From the NCBI RefSeq assembly GCF_036906915.1, contig NZ_JBAKHX010000026.1, positions 1 to 64,000 of the forward strand: a DNA stretch of 64,000 nucleotides. The letters are read 5' to 3'. A model generated the notes under the pieces. That model saw only the letters and a list, made by a program, of their open reading frames with translations. It did not search any database and had not been told where the DNA came from. The stretch is from Phytohabitans sp036906915. GTDB taxonomy: Bacteria > Actinomycetota > Actinomycetes > Mycobacteriales > Micromonosporaceae. Below, piece after piece: positions 42,623 through 54,057 of the stretch; positions within the stretch are counted from its first letter, which is position 1, and each line of letters starts with the position of its first letter. The position numbers were made by a program, and so were the translations under genes.

Positions 42623-43780
42623 ATGGCCTATCTCGATCATGCCGCGACCACCCCGATGCTCGACGAGGCGGTGGAGGCGTACGCCGCTGCCGCCCGCGAG
42701 GTGGGTAACGCGTCTTCACTGCACGCGCCCGGCCGGTGCGCCCGCCGGAAGGTGGAGGAGTCCCGCGAGCGGATCGCCGCGGTCCTGGGCGCCCGCCCGT
42801 CCGAGGTGATCTTCACGGGCAGCGGCACCGAGGCCGACAACCTGGCGGTCAAGGGCATCTTCTGGGCGCGCCGCGACGCCGGACTCCGCCGGGTGGTTGC
42901 CAGCGCCGTCGAGCACCACGCCGTGCTCGACTCCGTGCACTGGCTGGCCGCCCACGAGGGCGCCGACGTGACCTGGCTGCCGGTCGACGAGCTGGGCCGG
43001 GTGCCGGTCGACGCGATGCGCGCGGTGCTCGACGAGCACGGCGACGAGATCGCGCTCGCCACTGTCATGTGGGCCAACAACGAGGTCGGCACGCTGCAAC
43101 GCGTCGCGTCGTTCGCCGGGCTCGCCGCGGGAGCCGGCATCCCGTTCCACACCGACGCGGTCCAGGCCGTCGGCCAGGTGCCGGTCGACTTCGCCGCGAG
43201 CGGCGCGGCGGCACTCACCGTCAGTGGGCACAAGCTCGGCGGCCCAGCTGGTGTGGGCGCGCTGCTGCTCGGCCGCGACATCGCCTGCACGCCGCTGCTG
43301 CACGGCGGCGGCCAGGAGCGCGACGTCCGGTCCGGCACGCTCGACGCGCCGGGCATCGTGGCCTTCGCCGTCGCGGTCGAGGCCGCGGTCAAGAGCCAGC
43401 AGGAGTACGCGGCCAGGGTCTCCGCCCTCCGTGACGAGCTGGTGGCACGGGTACGCGAAGCCGCGCCCGACGCGATCTACAACGGCGACCCGGACGACCG
43501 GCTGCCCGGCAACGCGCACTTCTCGTTTCCCGGGTGCGAGGGCGACGCCCTGCTCCTGCTGCTGGACGCCCAGGGCATCGCCTGCTCGACCGGTTCGGCC
43601 TGCTCGGCTGGGGTGGCCCAGCCCAGCCACGTCCTGTTGGCAATGGGCGCGGATGACGACCGCGCCCGCTCGTCTCTGCGCTTCACCCTGGGCCACACGT
43701 CGACCAAGGACGACGTGGCGGCTCTGGCGTCAGCCCTGCCGGCTGCCGTCGAGCGCGCCCGCCGGGCGGGCCGCCGCTGA
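42623..43780 (+). CDS. Cysteine desulfurase (NifS/IscS family)
   Basis: A 385-residue PLP enzyme that removes sulfur from cysteine. It shows YLDHAATTPM at the N-terminus, GTEADNLAVKG, the PLP-lysine segment TVSGHKLGGPAGVGALLL, and the persulfide loop with the active Cys in STGSACSAGVAQPSHVL. ATG 42623 follows a GAGGG ribosome site; an in-frame ATG three codons upstream is unlikely. The next gene on the strand is mnmA, so it probably supplies sulfur for tRNA 2-thiouridine as well as Fe-S clusters. Confidence 0.93.
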   Translation: MAYLDHAATTPMLDEAVEAYAAAAREVGNASSLHAPGRCARRKVEESRERIAAVLGARPSEVIFTGSGTEADNLAVKGIFWARRDAGLRRVVASAVEHHAVLDSVHWLAAHEGADVTWLPVDELGRVPVDAMRAVLDEHGDEIALATVMWANNEVGTLQRVASFAGLAAGAGIPFHTDAVQAVGQVPVDFAASGAAALTVSGHKLGGPAGVGALLLGRDIACTPLLHGGGQERDVRSGTLDAPGIVAFAVAVEAAVKSQQEYAARVSALRDELVARVREAAPDAIYNGDPDDRLPGNAHFSFPGCEGDALLLLLDAQGIACSTGSACSAGVAQPSHVLLAMGADDDRARSSLRFTLGHTSTKDDVAALASALPAAVERARRAGRR

Positions 43781-43902
43781 CTCCTCACGACCGGTCCGAC
43801 CCGCGTGGTGCGAATCGGGCACGAGGTCGGAGGGCGCCCACACACGCTCGCGAAGGTCTTCCTCGACTTCGTCGAAGAAGAGGGGCCGGTTACCGTTGTC
43901 GG

Positions 43903-44976
43903 GTGAGGGTGCTAGCTGCGATGTCCGGTGGGGTCGACTCGGCGGTGGCCGCCGCGCGGGCGGTCGATGCTGGGCACGACGTCACCGGCGTACACCTGGC
44001 CCTGGCGCGTAACCCGCAGACCTACCGGTCCGGTGCGCGGGGCTGCTGCACGCTCGAAGACTCCCGCGACGCCCGCCGCGCCGCCGACGTGATCGGCATC
44101 CCGTTCTACGTGTGGGACATGGCCGACCGCTTTCACGAGGACGTCGTCGACGACTTCGTGTCCGAGTACGCCGCCGGCCGCACGCCGAATCCGTGCCTTC
44201 GCTGCAATGAAAAGATCAAGTTCGCCGCGGTGCTCGACCGCGCGGTGGCGCTGGGGTTCGACGCGGTCGTGACCGGCCACCACGCCCGGCTCGGCCCCGA
44301 CGGGCTGCTGCGGCGCAGCGTCGACCTCGGCAAGGACCAGTCGTACGTGCTCGCGGTGCTGCGCCGCGACCAGCTCGACCGGTCGATCTTCCCCCTCGGC
44401 GACTCGACCAAATCGCAGGTGCGCACCGAGGCGGCCGAGCGCGGGCTGGCCGTGGCCGACAAGCCGGACTCCCACGACATTTGCTTCATCGCCGACGGCG
44501 ACACCCGGCGGTTCCTCGCCGACCGCCTCGGTGAGACCCCCGGCGACATCGTCGACGCTCAGACCGGTGCGGTGCTCGGCACCCACCAGGGCGCGTACGC
44601 GTACACCGTCGGGCAGCGCCGCGGGCTGGCCCTGCAGACCCCGGCGCCGGACGGGCGGCCCCGATACGTGCTGTCGATCACGCCGGTGACCAACACCGTC
44701 ACGGTGGGCCCCGCCGCCGCGCTCGACGTGTCCGAGGTGGCCGGTGACCGTCCGGTGTGGACAGGTGGGCCGGAGCCGGCGGGCCCGGTCGAGTGCGAGG
44801 TGCAGCTGCGCGCACACGGCGACGTCGTGCCCGCCACCGTGACCCTCGCCGGCGGGCAGCTGCACGCCGCGCTGCACCGCCCGGCGCGCGGCATCGCCGC
44901 CGGCCAGGCGGTCGTCGCGTATCGGCCGGACCCGGCGGGCGACGTGGTGCTCGGCTCGGCGACGATTAGCTCGTGA
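43903..44976 (+). CDS. mnmA: tRNA-specific 2-thiouridylase
   Basis: A 357-residue MnmA enzyme, which thiolates U34 of tRNA. It has the PP-loop MSGGVDSAVAA (about residues 7-17), NPCLRCNEKIKF with the first catalytic Cys, TGHHARLG, DLGKDQSYVL and SHDICFIADGDTRRFL with the second catalytic Cys. The GTG start at 43903 is chosen for family length; GTG 43909 is also possible. It lies 122 bp after the cysteine desulfurase gene and overlaps the next gene by GTGA. Confidence 0.93.
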   Translation: MRVLAAMSGGVDSAVAAARAVDAGHDVTGVHLALARNPQTYRSGARGCCTLEDSRDARRAADVIGIPFYVWDMADRFHEDVVDDFVSEYAAGRTPNPCLRCNEKIKFAAVLDRAVALGFDAVVTGHHARLGPDGLLRRSVDLGKDQSYVLAVLRRDQLDRSIFPLGDSTKSQVRTEAAERGLAVADKPDSHDICFIADGDTRRFLADRLGETPGDIVDAQTGAVLGTHQGAYAYTVGQRRGLALQTPAPDGRPRYVLSITPVTNTVTVGPAAALDVSEVAGDRPVWTGGPEPAGPVECEVQLRAHGDVVPATVTLAGGQLHAALHRPARGIAAGQAVVAYRPDPAGDVVLGSATISS

Positions 44977-45974
44977 CCACTTACCCCTGGCCCGCCGGCG
45001 CTGCCACCGGCATCGGTTCGCTGCCCGGCACCGACATCGCCGAATCCCAGCGAATCGTGCTCGGCGAGCTGCCTGACCTGCCGCACCTGCCCGAGCTTCC
45101 GGCGCGCGGCCCGGGCGCCGAAATCATCGGCAGGGGCGCGGCCTTCCTCGTCGAACTGCCCGTCGAGCTGTACGCGGGGCGGTGGCGGGTCGCCGCGCGC
45201 CCCGGGCATGACCTGCGACGCGCGCTCGACCTGGTGGAGCGCGACCTCGACGAGATGACCGAGCAGGCCGGCGACTTCACGGGCACCTTCAAGATCCAGG
45301 CGGCCGGCCCGTACACCCTCGCCGCCGGTGTCGACCTGGCCATCGGTGGCCGCATCATGCGTGACCACGGCGCGGTACGCGACCTTACCGAGTCGCTCGC
45401 CGAGGGGCTCCGCGCCCACGTCGCCGACGTACGCCGCCGGTTGCCCCGCGCCACCGTCGTGCTCCAGGTCGACGAACCGTCCCTGCCGGCCGCGCTCGCC
45501 GGGCACATACCGACCGAGAGCGGCCTGTACACCTACCGCCGGGTCGAGACGTCCACTGCGGCGACCGCCCTGCGCACCGTGATCGAGGCGGTCGGGGCAC
45601 CCGTCGTGATCCATTGCTGCGCGCCCGACGTACCCCTCGATGTGGTCCGGTCGAGCGGCGCCGCCGCCGTGGCACTCGACCTCGACCTGCTCGAAAAGCT
45701 CGATCCCCTGGGCGAGGCGCTCGACGCCGGCCTCGGCCTCTTCGCCGGCGTCGCCTCGCGTGCGGCGTCCGCCGGCGCCTCGCCGTCCGCGGCGGTGGCT
45801 GACCGGGTACGCGAGCTGTGGCAACGCCTGGGCTTCCCCCTGGCGGGGCTCCCCGCCCAGGTGGTCGTCACCCCGACCTGCGGCCTGGCCAACGCCTCCC
45901 CGGCAGCGGCGCGCGCAACGCTGAAGGCAGTCCGCGAGGCCACTCTCCGCCTAGCCGACGCCGCCGCTTCCTAG
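44973..45974 (+). CDS. Methionine synthase (cobalamin-independent) C-terminal-type protein
   Basis: A 333-residue protein with the UROD/MetE-like barrel. It begins WPAGAATGIGSLPG and contains QAAGPYTLAAGVDL, LQVDEPSLPA, and the zinc-ligand-like His-Cys-Cys in IHCCAPDVPLD. A second cysteine appears in VVTPTCGLANAS near the C-terminus. It is about half the length of full MetE and lacks the N-terminal domain. Many actinobacteria carry such short homologues, whose methyl donor is unclear. The gene overlaps mnmA by 4 bp. Confidence 0.82.
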   Translation: MTTYPWPAGAATGIGSLPGTDIAESQRIVLGELPDLPHLPELPARGPGAEIIGRGAAFLVELPVELYAGRWRVAARPGHDLRRALDLVERDLDEMTEQAGDFTGTFKIQAAGPYTLAAGVDLAIGGRIMRDHGAVRDLTESLAEGLRAHVADVRRRLPRATVVLQVDEPSLPAALAGHIPTESGLYTYRRVETSTAATALRTVIEAVGAPVVIHCCAPDVPLDVVRSSGAAAVALDLDLLEKLDPLGEALDAGLGLFAGVASRAASAGASPSAAVADRVRELWQRLGFPLAGLPAQVVVTPTCGLANASPAAARATLKAVREATLRLADAAAS

Positions 45975-45986
45975 CCCCGCTTTCTG

Positions 45987-46049
45987 GTCGATCAAGGGCG
46001 AACGCACGTGGTCCGATCTCTTTTCCACGTGCGTTCGCCCTTGATCCAT
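45987..46049 (+). repeat. 63-bp palindromic element, copy 4
   Basis: The core starts GTCGATCAAGGGCGAACGCA and ends TTGATCCAT, with GATCTC in the loop, so it has the same orientation as copy 1. The third arm expected 10 bp beyond is absent or degraded. This copy lies between codirectional genes, 13 bp after a stop codon. Confidence 0.88.
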
Positions 46050-46053
46050 GCGA

Positions 46054-46191
46054 ATGACCGCGCCGTGCGGGCACGGGCATCTGGACCTGGCCGCCTATGG
46101 CGCGTACCTGGCCGGAGAGCTGGTCGACCACGAGCTGCCCGAGGCCCAGGTGGCTGCGGCGGTGGCGTCCCTGCCGCCGGTGCCAGCCTGA
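46054..46191 (+). CDS. Small hypothetical protein (45 aa)
   Basis: An ORF of 45 codons beginning MTAPCGHGHLDLAAYGAYLA and ending SLPPVPA. Codon third positions are G/C-rich, as in its neighbours. The start lies immediately beside palindromic copy 4, and there is no clear ribosome site. The Cys/His-x-x-H-x-D-L-A-A-Y opening vaguely recalls anti-sigma zinc-finger N-termini, but too little is present for assignment. Confidence 0.35.
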   Translation: MTAPCGHGHLDLAAYGAYLAGELVDHELPEAQVAAAVASLPPVPA

Positions 46192-46248
46192 TCACGGAGA
46201 GGGCGCGGCGGGGAGCGGAAGGTCGTACCTGCTGGTTACGGTGCTTGT

Positions 46249-48408
46249 GTGTCTGAGGAAGCCATCCAGCAGGTGACCGCCGAGCAGGTGACCCCCGAGC
46301 AGGTGACCCCCGAGCAGGTCGCGGCGGCGGGGGCCGAGCCGCCGTCCGACGCGCGTGAGCGGCATGCCGCGCTCAGCGCCGAGGTGTCCGACCATCAGTA
46401 CCGCTACTACGTGCTCGACGCGCCCACGGTGTCCGACGCGGATTTCGACCGGCTGCTGCGCGAGCTGGAGGCCCTCGAAGAGGAGTATCCGGCGCTTCGC
46501 ACGCCCGATTCGCCCACCCAGCGGGTCGGTGGCACGTTCTCCACGCTGTTCACGCCGGTCGAGCACGCCGAGCGGATGATGTCGCTCGACAACGTGTTCG
46601 ACGACGAGGAGCTGGCGGCCTGGGCCGAGCGGGTCGAGCGCGACGCGGGTGAGCAGGTGCCCTACCTGTGCGAGCTCAAGGTCGACGGCCTGGCGATCAA
46701 CCTGACCTACGAGGGCGGGCGGCTGGTGCGGGGGGCCACCCGGGGCGACGGCCGCACCGGCGAAGACGTCACCAACAATGTGCGCACGATCCGCGAGGTG
46801 CCCGAGCAGTTGACCGGCGACCACGTGCCCGACCTCGTCGAGGTGCGCGGCGAGGTGTATTTCCCGGTGTCCGCGTTCGCCGATCTCAACGCGGGCCTGG
46901 TCGAGCAGGGCAAGCCGCCGTTCGCCAACCCGCGCAACGCGGCGGCGGGGAGCCTGCGGCAGAAGGATCCGCGCATCACCGCGTCCCGCGGGCTGCGCAT
47001 GGTCGTGCACGGCATCGGCGCCCGGCGCGGCTTCCAGCCGTCGGCGCAGCACGAGGCGTACGAGGTGATGCGCGCCTGGGGCCTGCCAGTGAGCGACCGC
47101 TGGCAGCTCAAGTCCGACCTGGCCGGGGTCCGGGACTACATCGCCTACTACGCCGAGCACCGGCACGACGTCGAGCACGAGATCGACGGCGTGGTGGTCA
47201 AGGTCGATCCGGTGGCGATCCAGGGCCGGCTCGGCTCGACCAGCCGGGCGCCGCGCTGGGCGATCGCCTTCAAGTACCCGCCGGAGGAGGTCAACACCAA
47301 GCTGCTCGGCATCGAGGTCAACGTGGGGCGCACCGGCCGGGTGACCCCGTTCGCGGTGCTGGAGCCGGTGCGGGTGGCCGGCTCGACGGTGGCGCAGGCG
47401 ACGCTGCACAACGCGCGCGAGGTCGAGCGTAAGGGCGTGCTCATCGGCGACACGGTGGTGATCCGCAAGGCCGGTGACGTGATCCCCGAGGTGCTCGGGC
47501 CGGTGGTCGAGCTGCGCCCGCCCGACGCGAAGGCGTTCGTGATGCCGGAGAACTGCCCGACGTGCGGCACCCCGCTGGCGCCGGCGAAGGAGAGCGACGT
47601 CGACATCCGCTGCCCCAACACCAGGTCCTGCCCCGCCCAGTTGCGCGAGCGGGTGTTTCACCTGGCGGGGCGCGGCGCGTTCGACATCGAGGTGCTGGGC
47701 TTCAAGGCGGCGAGCGCGCTGCTGGAGTCCGGTGTGATCAAGGACGAGGGCGACCTCTTCGCGCTCGACGCCGAAAAGCTGGGCAAGGCCGACTTCTTCC
47801 GTAAGAAGGACGGCACGCTCACCACCAACTCGGAAAAGCTGCTCGCGCAGCTTGAAAAGGCCAAGCGGCAGCCGCTGTGGCGGGTGCTGGTGGCGCTGTC
47901 GATCCGGCACGTCGGCCCCACCGCCGCACAGGATCTCGCTAGGCACTTCCTCTCGCTCGACGCCATCAAAGAGGCCAGCCAGGAGGAGCTGGCTGCCGTC
48001 GACGGGGTCGGCCCGACGATCGCCGAGAGCCTCAAGGAGTGGTTCACGGTCGAGTGGCACAACGAGGTGGTCGAAAAGTGGCGGGACGCTGGTGTGCGTC
48101 TTGCCGAGGAGCGCACAGACGAGGGGCCGCGTCCACTCGAAGGGGTGACCGTCGTGGTCACCGGCACCCTATCGACGTACTCGCGTGATCAGGCCACTGA
48201 GGAGATCACGACGCGCGGTGGCAAGGTGAGCGGCTCGGTGTCGAAGAAGACCGGTTTCGTCGTGGTCGGCGACAACCCAGGATCCAAATACGACAAGGCC
48301 GTCTCACTCAAGGTGCCGGTGCTCGACGATGCGGGGTTCCAGGTGTTGCTTGATCAGGGGCCCGATGCCGCCCGCGAGGTGGCGCAAGTGGGTGAGGTCT
48401 CAAGTTAG
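46249..48408 (+). CDS. ligA: NAD-dependent DNA ligase
   Basis: A 719-residue LigA, which seals nicks in replication and repair. Domains in order: Ia (YRYYVLDAPTVSDADFDRLL), adenylation with the lysine of CELKVDGLAINL (Lys144), OB fold, zinc finger (CPTCGTPL and CPNTRSCPA), helix-hairpin-helix repeats, and BRCT (VVVTGTLSTYSRD onward). The GTG start is used. An N-terminal extension of about 25 residues contains a 5-residue repeat (EQVTP) encoded by a 15-bp tandem DNA repeat. The next gene is a separate GGDEF-EAL protein. Confidence 0.95.
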   Translation: MSEEAIQQVTAEQVTPEQVTPEQVAAAGAEPPSDARERHAALSAEVSDHQYRYYVLDAPTVSDADFDRLLRELEALEEEYPALRTPDSPTQRVGGTFSTLFTPVEHAERMMSLDNVFDDEELAAWAERVERDAGEQVPYLCELKVDGLAINLTYEGGRLVRGATRGDGRTGEDVTNNVRTIREVPEQLTGDHVPDLVEVRGEVYFPVSAFADLNAGLVEQGKPPFANPRNAAAGSLRQKDPRITASRGLRMVVHGIGARRGFQPSAQHEAYEVMRAWGLPVSDRWQLKSDLAGVRDYIAYYAEHRHDVEHEIDGVVVKVDPVAIQGRLGSTSRAPRWAIAFKYPPEEVNTKLLGIEVNVGRTGRVTPFAVLEPVRVAGSTVAQATLHNAREVERKGVLIGDTVVIRKAGDVIPEVLGPVVELRPPDAKAFVMPENCPTCGTPLAPAKESDVDIRCPNTRSCPAQLRERVFHLAGRGAFDIEVLGFKAASALLESGVIKDEGDLFALDAEKLGKADFFRKKDGTLTTNSEKLLAQLEKAKRQPLWRVLVALSIRHVGPTAAQDLARHFLSLDAIKEASQEELAAVDGVGPTIAESLKEWFTVEWHNEVVEKWRDAGVRLAEERTDEGPRPLEGVTVVVTGTLSTYSRDQATEEITTRGGKVSGSVSKKTGFVVVGDNPGSKYDKAVSLKVPVLDDAGFQVLLDQGPDAAREVAQVGEVSS

Positions 48409-48495
48409 TCACGACTCCGGCTGAAGGACCCCATGCCGCGACGGCGCCGCTCGTAGGGTGGTTGCGGTTCAGTACAAATACGGCGGGAGGGTCGC

Positions 48496-50535
48496 ATGGA
48501 GGCCGCGGCGCTGCGGAACTCCGTTCCCCCCGATCGACGTGTGCCGTTTTTCGGCTTTGTGTGGGCGGTCACCGTGGTGGCCGCCCTCGTATGTGCCCCC
48601 GTCCTGGCCCGCATCCCGGCGGAGCTGTCAGACCTGCCGGCCGCGTTCTGGCTGATGGCAGGCCTTGCGGTGCTCGTCGACGCGCGCCCGTTCACGCCAC
48701 CCGGGCGCAGGCAGAGTTCAGCGGTTTTCCCGTCGATCTGCTTCACCTTCGCCATCATGCTGGGCTGGGGGCTGGGCGAGGCGATCGCCGTACAGGCCGC
48801 CGCCGTCACCGTGTCGGCCTGGCGGATGCGGCACCGGCCATGGCGTGCGATCTTCAACACCAGCCAGTACGCCCTGGCGCTCACCGCGGCGTACGCGGTC
48901 ACCCGGCTGGCCGACGGCGGCCGTCCAGCGTGGAGAGACGTGGCGGTCTTCGCCCTCGCCGGTGTGGCCTGGTTCCTGGTGAAGTACGGCTCGGTCACGG
49001 TCGCCGTGCGGCTCCGGTTCGGCGGCCGGTGGTGGCCGACCTTCGTGCTCGGGCTCGCGTTCGAGTCGCTTTCGACCGGATCGTTGCTGCTGCTCAGCCC
49101 GGTGCTGCTCGCCGCGGCGCAGACCAGCGCGGCCCTGATCCCGCTCGTCGTGGTGCCGCTCTACGCGGTGTACCGGATGGCGCGGCTCTCGGCCGAGCAG
49201 GACCAGATCGGGCGGCTCGACCCGCTCACCGGTCTCGCCAACCGCAAGGCGCTGCTGGCCGAGGTGGCCGACCAGGTGCCCGCACACGCCGAGCGGGCCG
49301 CCCGTGGCGACGCCGACCGGCACCTCGCGCTGCTCGTGCTCGACCTCGACCACTTCAAGCGGGTCAACGACGCGCTCGGGCACGCGGTCGGCGACCGGCT
49401 GCTCGTGCAGGTGGGCAGCCGGCTGGAGGCGGCGGTGCGCCCCGGTGACGTGGTGGCGCGGCTGGGCGGCGACGAGTTCGCCATCCTCGCGACCCGGCTC
49501 GAAAGCGTCGACGCCGCCCGCGTGCTCGCCAGCACCGTCGTCGCAGCGCTCGCCGAGCCGGTATCGCTCGACGGCCTGCCCCTCGACGTGGCCGGCTCGA
49601 TGGGCATCGCCCTGTACCCGGACCACGGCGAAGACTTCGCGACCCTGCTGCGCCACGCCGACGTGGCGATGTACGACGCCAAGCACCGCGGGGACGAGGT
49701 GGCCGTCTACTCACCCGACTCCGACCACAACTCGCCGGAGCGGCTGAGCCTGCTCGCCGACCTGCGCCGGACGCTGGAGTCGCCCGACGGCGACCAGATC
49801 GCCATGTACTACCAGCCACAGATCGCCATCGAGACCGGCGAGGTGGTCGGCGTCGAGGCGCTGCTGCGCTGGCGGCACCCGGCGCGGGGCATGGTCGACC
49901 CGGAGGAGCTGATCCGGGTGGCCGAGCAGAGCGCGGTGATGCGCCTGCTCACCCGCCGGGTGGTCGACGACGTAGTCGAGCAGATCGCCAAGTGGTCGGC
50001 TGCGGGGCTGCACCTGCGGGCGGCCCTCAACGTCAGCGTCCGTGACCTGCACACCGGCGAGATCGCCGACCAGATCGCAGACCGGCTCGCTCGCTACGGG
50101 CTGTCACCCGAACGGCTGCAACTGGAGATCACCGAGGGTGCGCTGATGGCCGACCCGCGGCGGGTGCTGGCCACGATCGCCCGGCTCGACCAGATCGGGG
50201 TCGCGATCGCGCTCGACGACTTCGGCACCGGGTACTCCTCGATGCAGCACCTGCGCCGGCTGCCGCTCGCCGAGGTCAAGGTCGACCGGTCGTTCGTGCT
50301 CGGCATGGCGACCGACGCCGACGACGCGGCGATCGTGCGCTCGGTGATCGAGCTAGCCGGGGCGCTGGGCCTGCGGGTGGTCGCCGAGGGTGTCGAGGAC
50401 GAGCGCACCTGGCGGCTGCTGCACGCGGCCGGCTGCCACGTGGCGCAGGGCTGGTTCTACGCCCGCCCGATGCCGGCCGACGAGTTGGTCGACTGGCTCT
50501 CCCGCTATCGCGCGGTCCGCCCAGTCGGAAGGTAG
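48496..50535 (+). CDS. Membrane GGDEF-EAL protein (cyclic-di-GMP cyclase/phosphodiesterase)
   Basis: A 679-residue protein. Seven or so membrane segments (about residues 17-230) precede the GGDEF domain, whose active site GGDEF is intact (about 324-328, RLGGDEFAIL). An EAL domain follows with the catalytic EALLRW (Glu454), DDFGTGYSS and the conserved ExxE region. Both domains keep their signature motifs, so both could be active. The N-terminal part resembles MASE-type sensor modules. GGAGGG precedes the ATG. The location between ligA and gatC suggests no pathway link. Confidence 0.92.
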   Translation: MEAAALRNSVPPDRRVPFFGFVWAVTVVAALVCAPVLARIPAELSDLPAAFWLMAGLAVLVDARPFTPPGRRQSSAVFPSICFTFAIMLGWGLGEAIAVQAAAVTVSAWRMRHRPWRAIFNTSQYALALTAAYAVTRLADGGRPAWRDVAVFALAGVAWFLVKYGSVTVAVRLRFGGRWWPTFVLGLAFESLSTGSLLLLSPVLLAAAQTSAALIPLVVVPLYAVYRMARLSAEQDQIGRLDPLTGLANRKALLAEVADQVPAHAERAARGDADRHLALLVLDLDHFKRVNDALGHAVGDRLLVQVGSRLEAAVRPGDVVARLGGDEFAILATRLESVDAARVLASTVVAALAEPVSLDGLPLDVAGSMGIALYPDHGEDFATLLRHADVAMYDAKHRGDEVAVYSPDSDHNSPERLSLLADLRRTLESPDGDQIAMYYQPQIAIETGEVVGVEALLRWRHPARGMVDPEELIRVAEQSAVMRLLTRRVVDDVVEQIAKWSAAGLHLRAALNVSVRDLHTGEIADQIADRLARYGLSPERLQLEITEGALMADPRRVLATIARLDQIGVAIALDDFGTGYSSMQHLRRLPLAEVKVDRSFVLGMATDADDAAIVRSVIELAGALGLRVVAEGVEDERTWRLLHAAGCHVAQGWFYARPMPADELVDWLSRYRAVRPVGR

Positions 50536-50614
50536 GGAGCCGGGCGCGGGGCTGCGGAGCGTGACAAATAGACTCGCTGCGCGATACCCATCACGCACCG
50601 AAGGGGGCATTTTC

Positions 50615-50911
50615 ATGGCCGCCATCTCCCGCGAGGAGGTCGCGCACCTCGCGCGCCTGTCGCGGCTCGCCGTCACGGATCAGGAAATCGACCTGTTCGC
50701 GGGCCAGCTCGACGTCATCCTCCAGGCGGTCGCCCGGGTCGGTGAGGTGGTCGCCGAGGACATCCCGCCGACGTCCCACTCCGTCCCGCTGACCAACGTG
50801 CTGCGGGACGACGTCGTGCAGCCCTGCCTCACGCCGGAGGAGGCCCTGGCCGGCGCGCCAGACGCCGAGGAGGGGCGGTTCCGGGTGCCGCGAATTCTGG
50901 AGGAAGCGTGA
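50615..50911 (+). CDS. gatC: Aspartyl/glutamyl-tRNA amidotransferase subunit C
   Basis: A 98-residue GatC, a stabilising subunit of the tRNA-dependent amidotransferase. It begins AISREEVAHLARLSRLAVTD, with the conserved helix and the C-terminal PEEALAGAPDAEEGRFRVPR. ATG 50615 follows a GGGGGC ribosome-like site. It is 31 bp upstream of gatA, so gatCAB forms one operon. Confidence 0.93.
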   Translation: MAAISREEVAHLARLSRLAVTDQEIDLFAGQLDVILQAVARVGEVVAEDIPPTSHSVPLTNVLRDDVVQPCLTPEEALAGAPDAEEGRFRVPRILEEA

Positions 50912-50942
50912 GCGAGCGAGCGAACCTAAAGGAGAGCGCAGC

Positions 50943-52417
<1,475 letters not shown>

Positions 52418-52421
<4 letters not shown>

Positions 52422-53908
52422 CCGTCACTCTTCCGCCCTACGACGACGTGGTCACGCGCTACGAGCCGGTGATCGGCCTGGAGACGCACGTCGAGCTGGG
52501 CACGAACACGAAGATGTTCTGCGGCTGCCCGACCGACTTCGGCGGTCAGCCCAACACGCGCATCTGCCCGGTGTGCCTTGGCCTGCCCGGTTCGCTGCCG
52601 GTGGCCAACAAGGCTGCCATCGAGGCGACCATCCGCATCGGACTGGCGCTCAACTGCACGATCGCGACCTGGTGCCGCTTCGCGCGGAAGAACTACTTCT
52701 ACCCGGACATGCCGAAGAACTACCAGATCAGCCAGTACGACGAGCCGCTGTGCACCGACGGGTGGCTCGACGTCGAGGTCGACGGCGAGCTGGTGCGGAT
52801 CGGCATCGAGCGGGTGCACCTGGAGGAAGACACCGGCAAGACGCTCCACGTGGGCGGCGCGACGGGTCGCATCCACGGCGCGACGGAGTCCCTTGTGGAC
52901 TACAACCGTGCCGGCATCCCGCTGGTCGAGATCGTCACGAAGCCGATTCCCGGCACGGGCGCTCTTGCCCCCATCGTGGCCCGGGCCTACGTCACCGAGC
53001 TGCGTGACGTCATCCGTTCGCTCGACGTGTCGGACGTCCGGATGGAGCAGGGGTCGCTGCGGTGTGACGTCAACACGTCCCTGAACCTTCCCGGGAACGA
53101 CTGGGGCACTCGCACCGAGACCAAAAACGTCAACTCACTGCGCTCGGTCGAGCGGGCGGTACGGTCCGAGATCATCCGTCAGGCGTCGGTGCTCGACGCG
53201 GGCGGCCGGATCATCCAGGAGACCCGGCACTTCCACGAGGACACCGGCGACACCACGTCCGGCCGTTCCAAAGAGACAGCCACCGACTACCGGTACTTCC
53301 CAGAGCCCGACCTGGTGCCGCTCGCGCCGGACGCGGCATGGGTCGACACCCTGCGTGCGACCCTGCCCGAGCTGCCGCGCCTGCACCGCAAGCGGCTGCA
53401 GACCGAGTGGGGCCTGTCCGACCTCGACATGCAGTCCGTCGTCAACGCTGGCGCGGTCGAGCTGATCGAGCTGACGATCGCCGCCGGCACGACGCCGGAG
53501 GGCGCCCGCAAGTGGTGGCTCGGCGAGCTGGCCCGGCGCGCCAACGAGGCCGGCATCGAGCTGGCCGCCGTCGGTGCGACGCCCGCGCACGTGGCCGAGC
53601 TCCAGCGGCTGGTCGACGAGGGCAAGCTCAACGACAAGCTGGCGCGTACGGTGCTGGAGGGCGTGATCGCCGGCGAGGGCACCCCGACGGAGATCATGAC
53701 CGCGCGGGGGCTGGGTGTCGTGTCGGACACGGGCGCGCTCACCGCCGCCGTCGACGAGGCCATCGCCGCCAACCCGGACGTCGCCGAGAAGATCCGCGAG
53801 GGCAAGGTGGCCGCGGCTGGCGTCCTGGTGGGCGCGGTCATGAAGGCCACTCGCGGCCAGGCCGACGCCAAGACGGTACGCGACCTGATCATCTCCCGCC
53901 TGTCATAG
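52418..53908 (+). CDS. gatB: Aspartyl/glutamyl-tRNA amidotransferase subunit B
   Basis: A 496-residue GatB with the cradle-domain motifs GLETHVELGTNTKMFCGCP, CPVCLGLPGSLPV, FARKNYFYPDMPKNYQISQ and EEDTGKTLH, the conserved ETKNVNSLRSVERAV, and a C-terminal tail YqeY-like domain (about 340-496). It phosphorylates mischarged tRNA and transfers the amide. The cysteine pairs of the zinc-site motif are present. It ends at a repeat-rich gap that contains palindromic copy 5. Confidence 0.95.
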
Positions 53909-53972
53909 CGGCCGCCCGCCGCCTCCGCGCCTCGGCGTGCCGCCCGCCGCCCGCCGCCCGCCGCCCCTCCTC

Positions 53973-54055
53973 GTCGATCAAGGGCAAACGCACGTGGTTC
54001 GATCTCAGATCCGCGTGCGTTTGCCCATGATCGGTGGGGTCTCCCTTGATCGGCG
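53973..54055 (+). repeat. 63-bp palindromic element, copy 5
   Basis: The core is 53973-54035, in the same orientation as copy 1. The right arm has a CATGATCGGT variant. The third arm CTTGATCGGC starts at 54045, 10 bp beyond the core end. It is located between the convergent gatB and phosphoesterase genes. Confidence 0.88.
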
Positions 54056-54057
54056 CG

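Noticed and set aside
46192..48060. A 622-codon minus-strand frame inside ligA
   Set aside because: Antisense to LigA, which has all expected domains. The frame has no ribosome site or recognisable domain.
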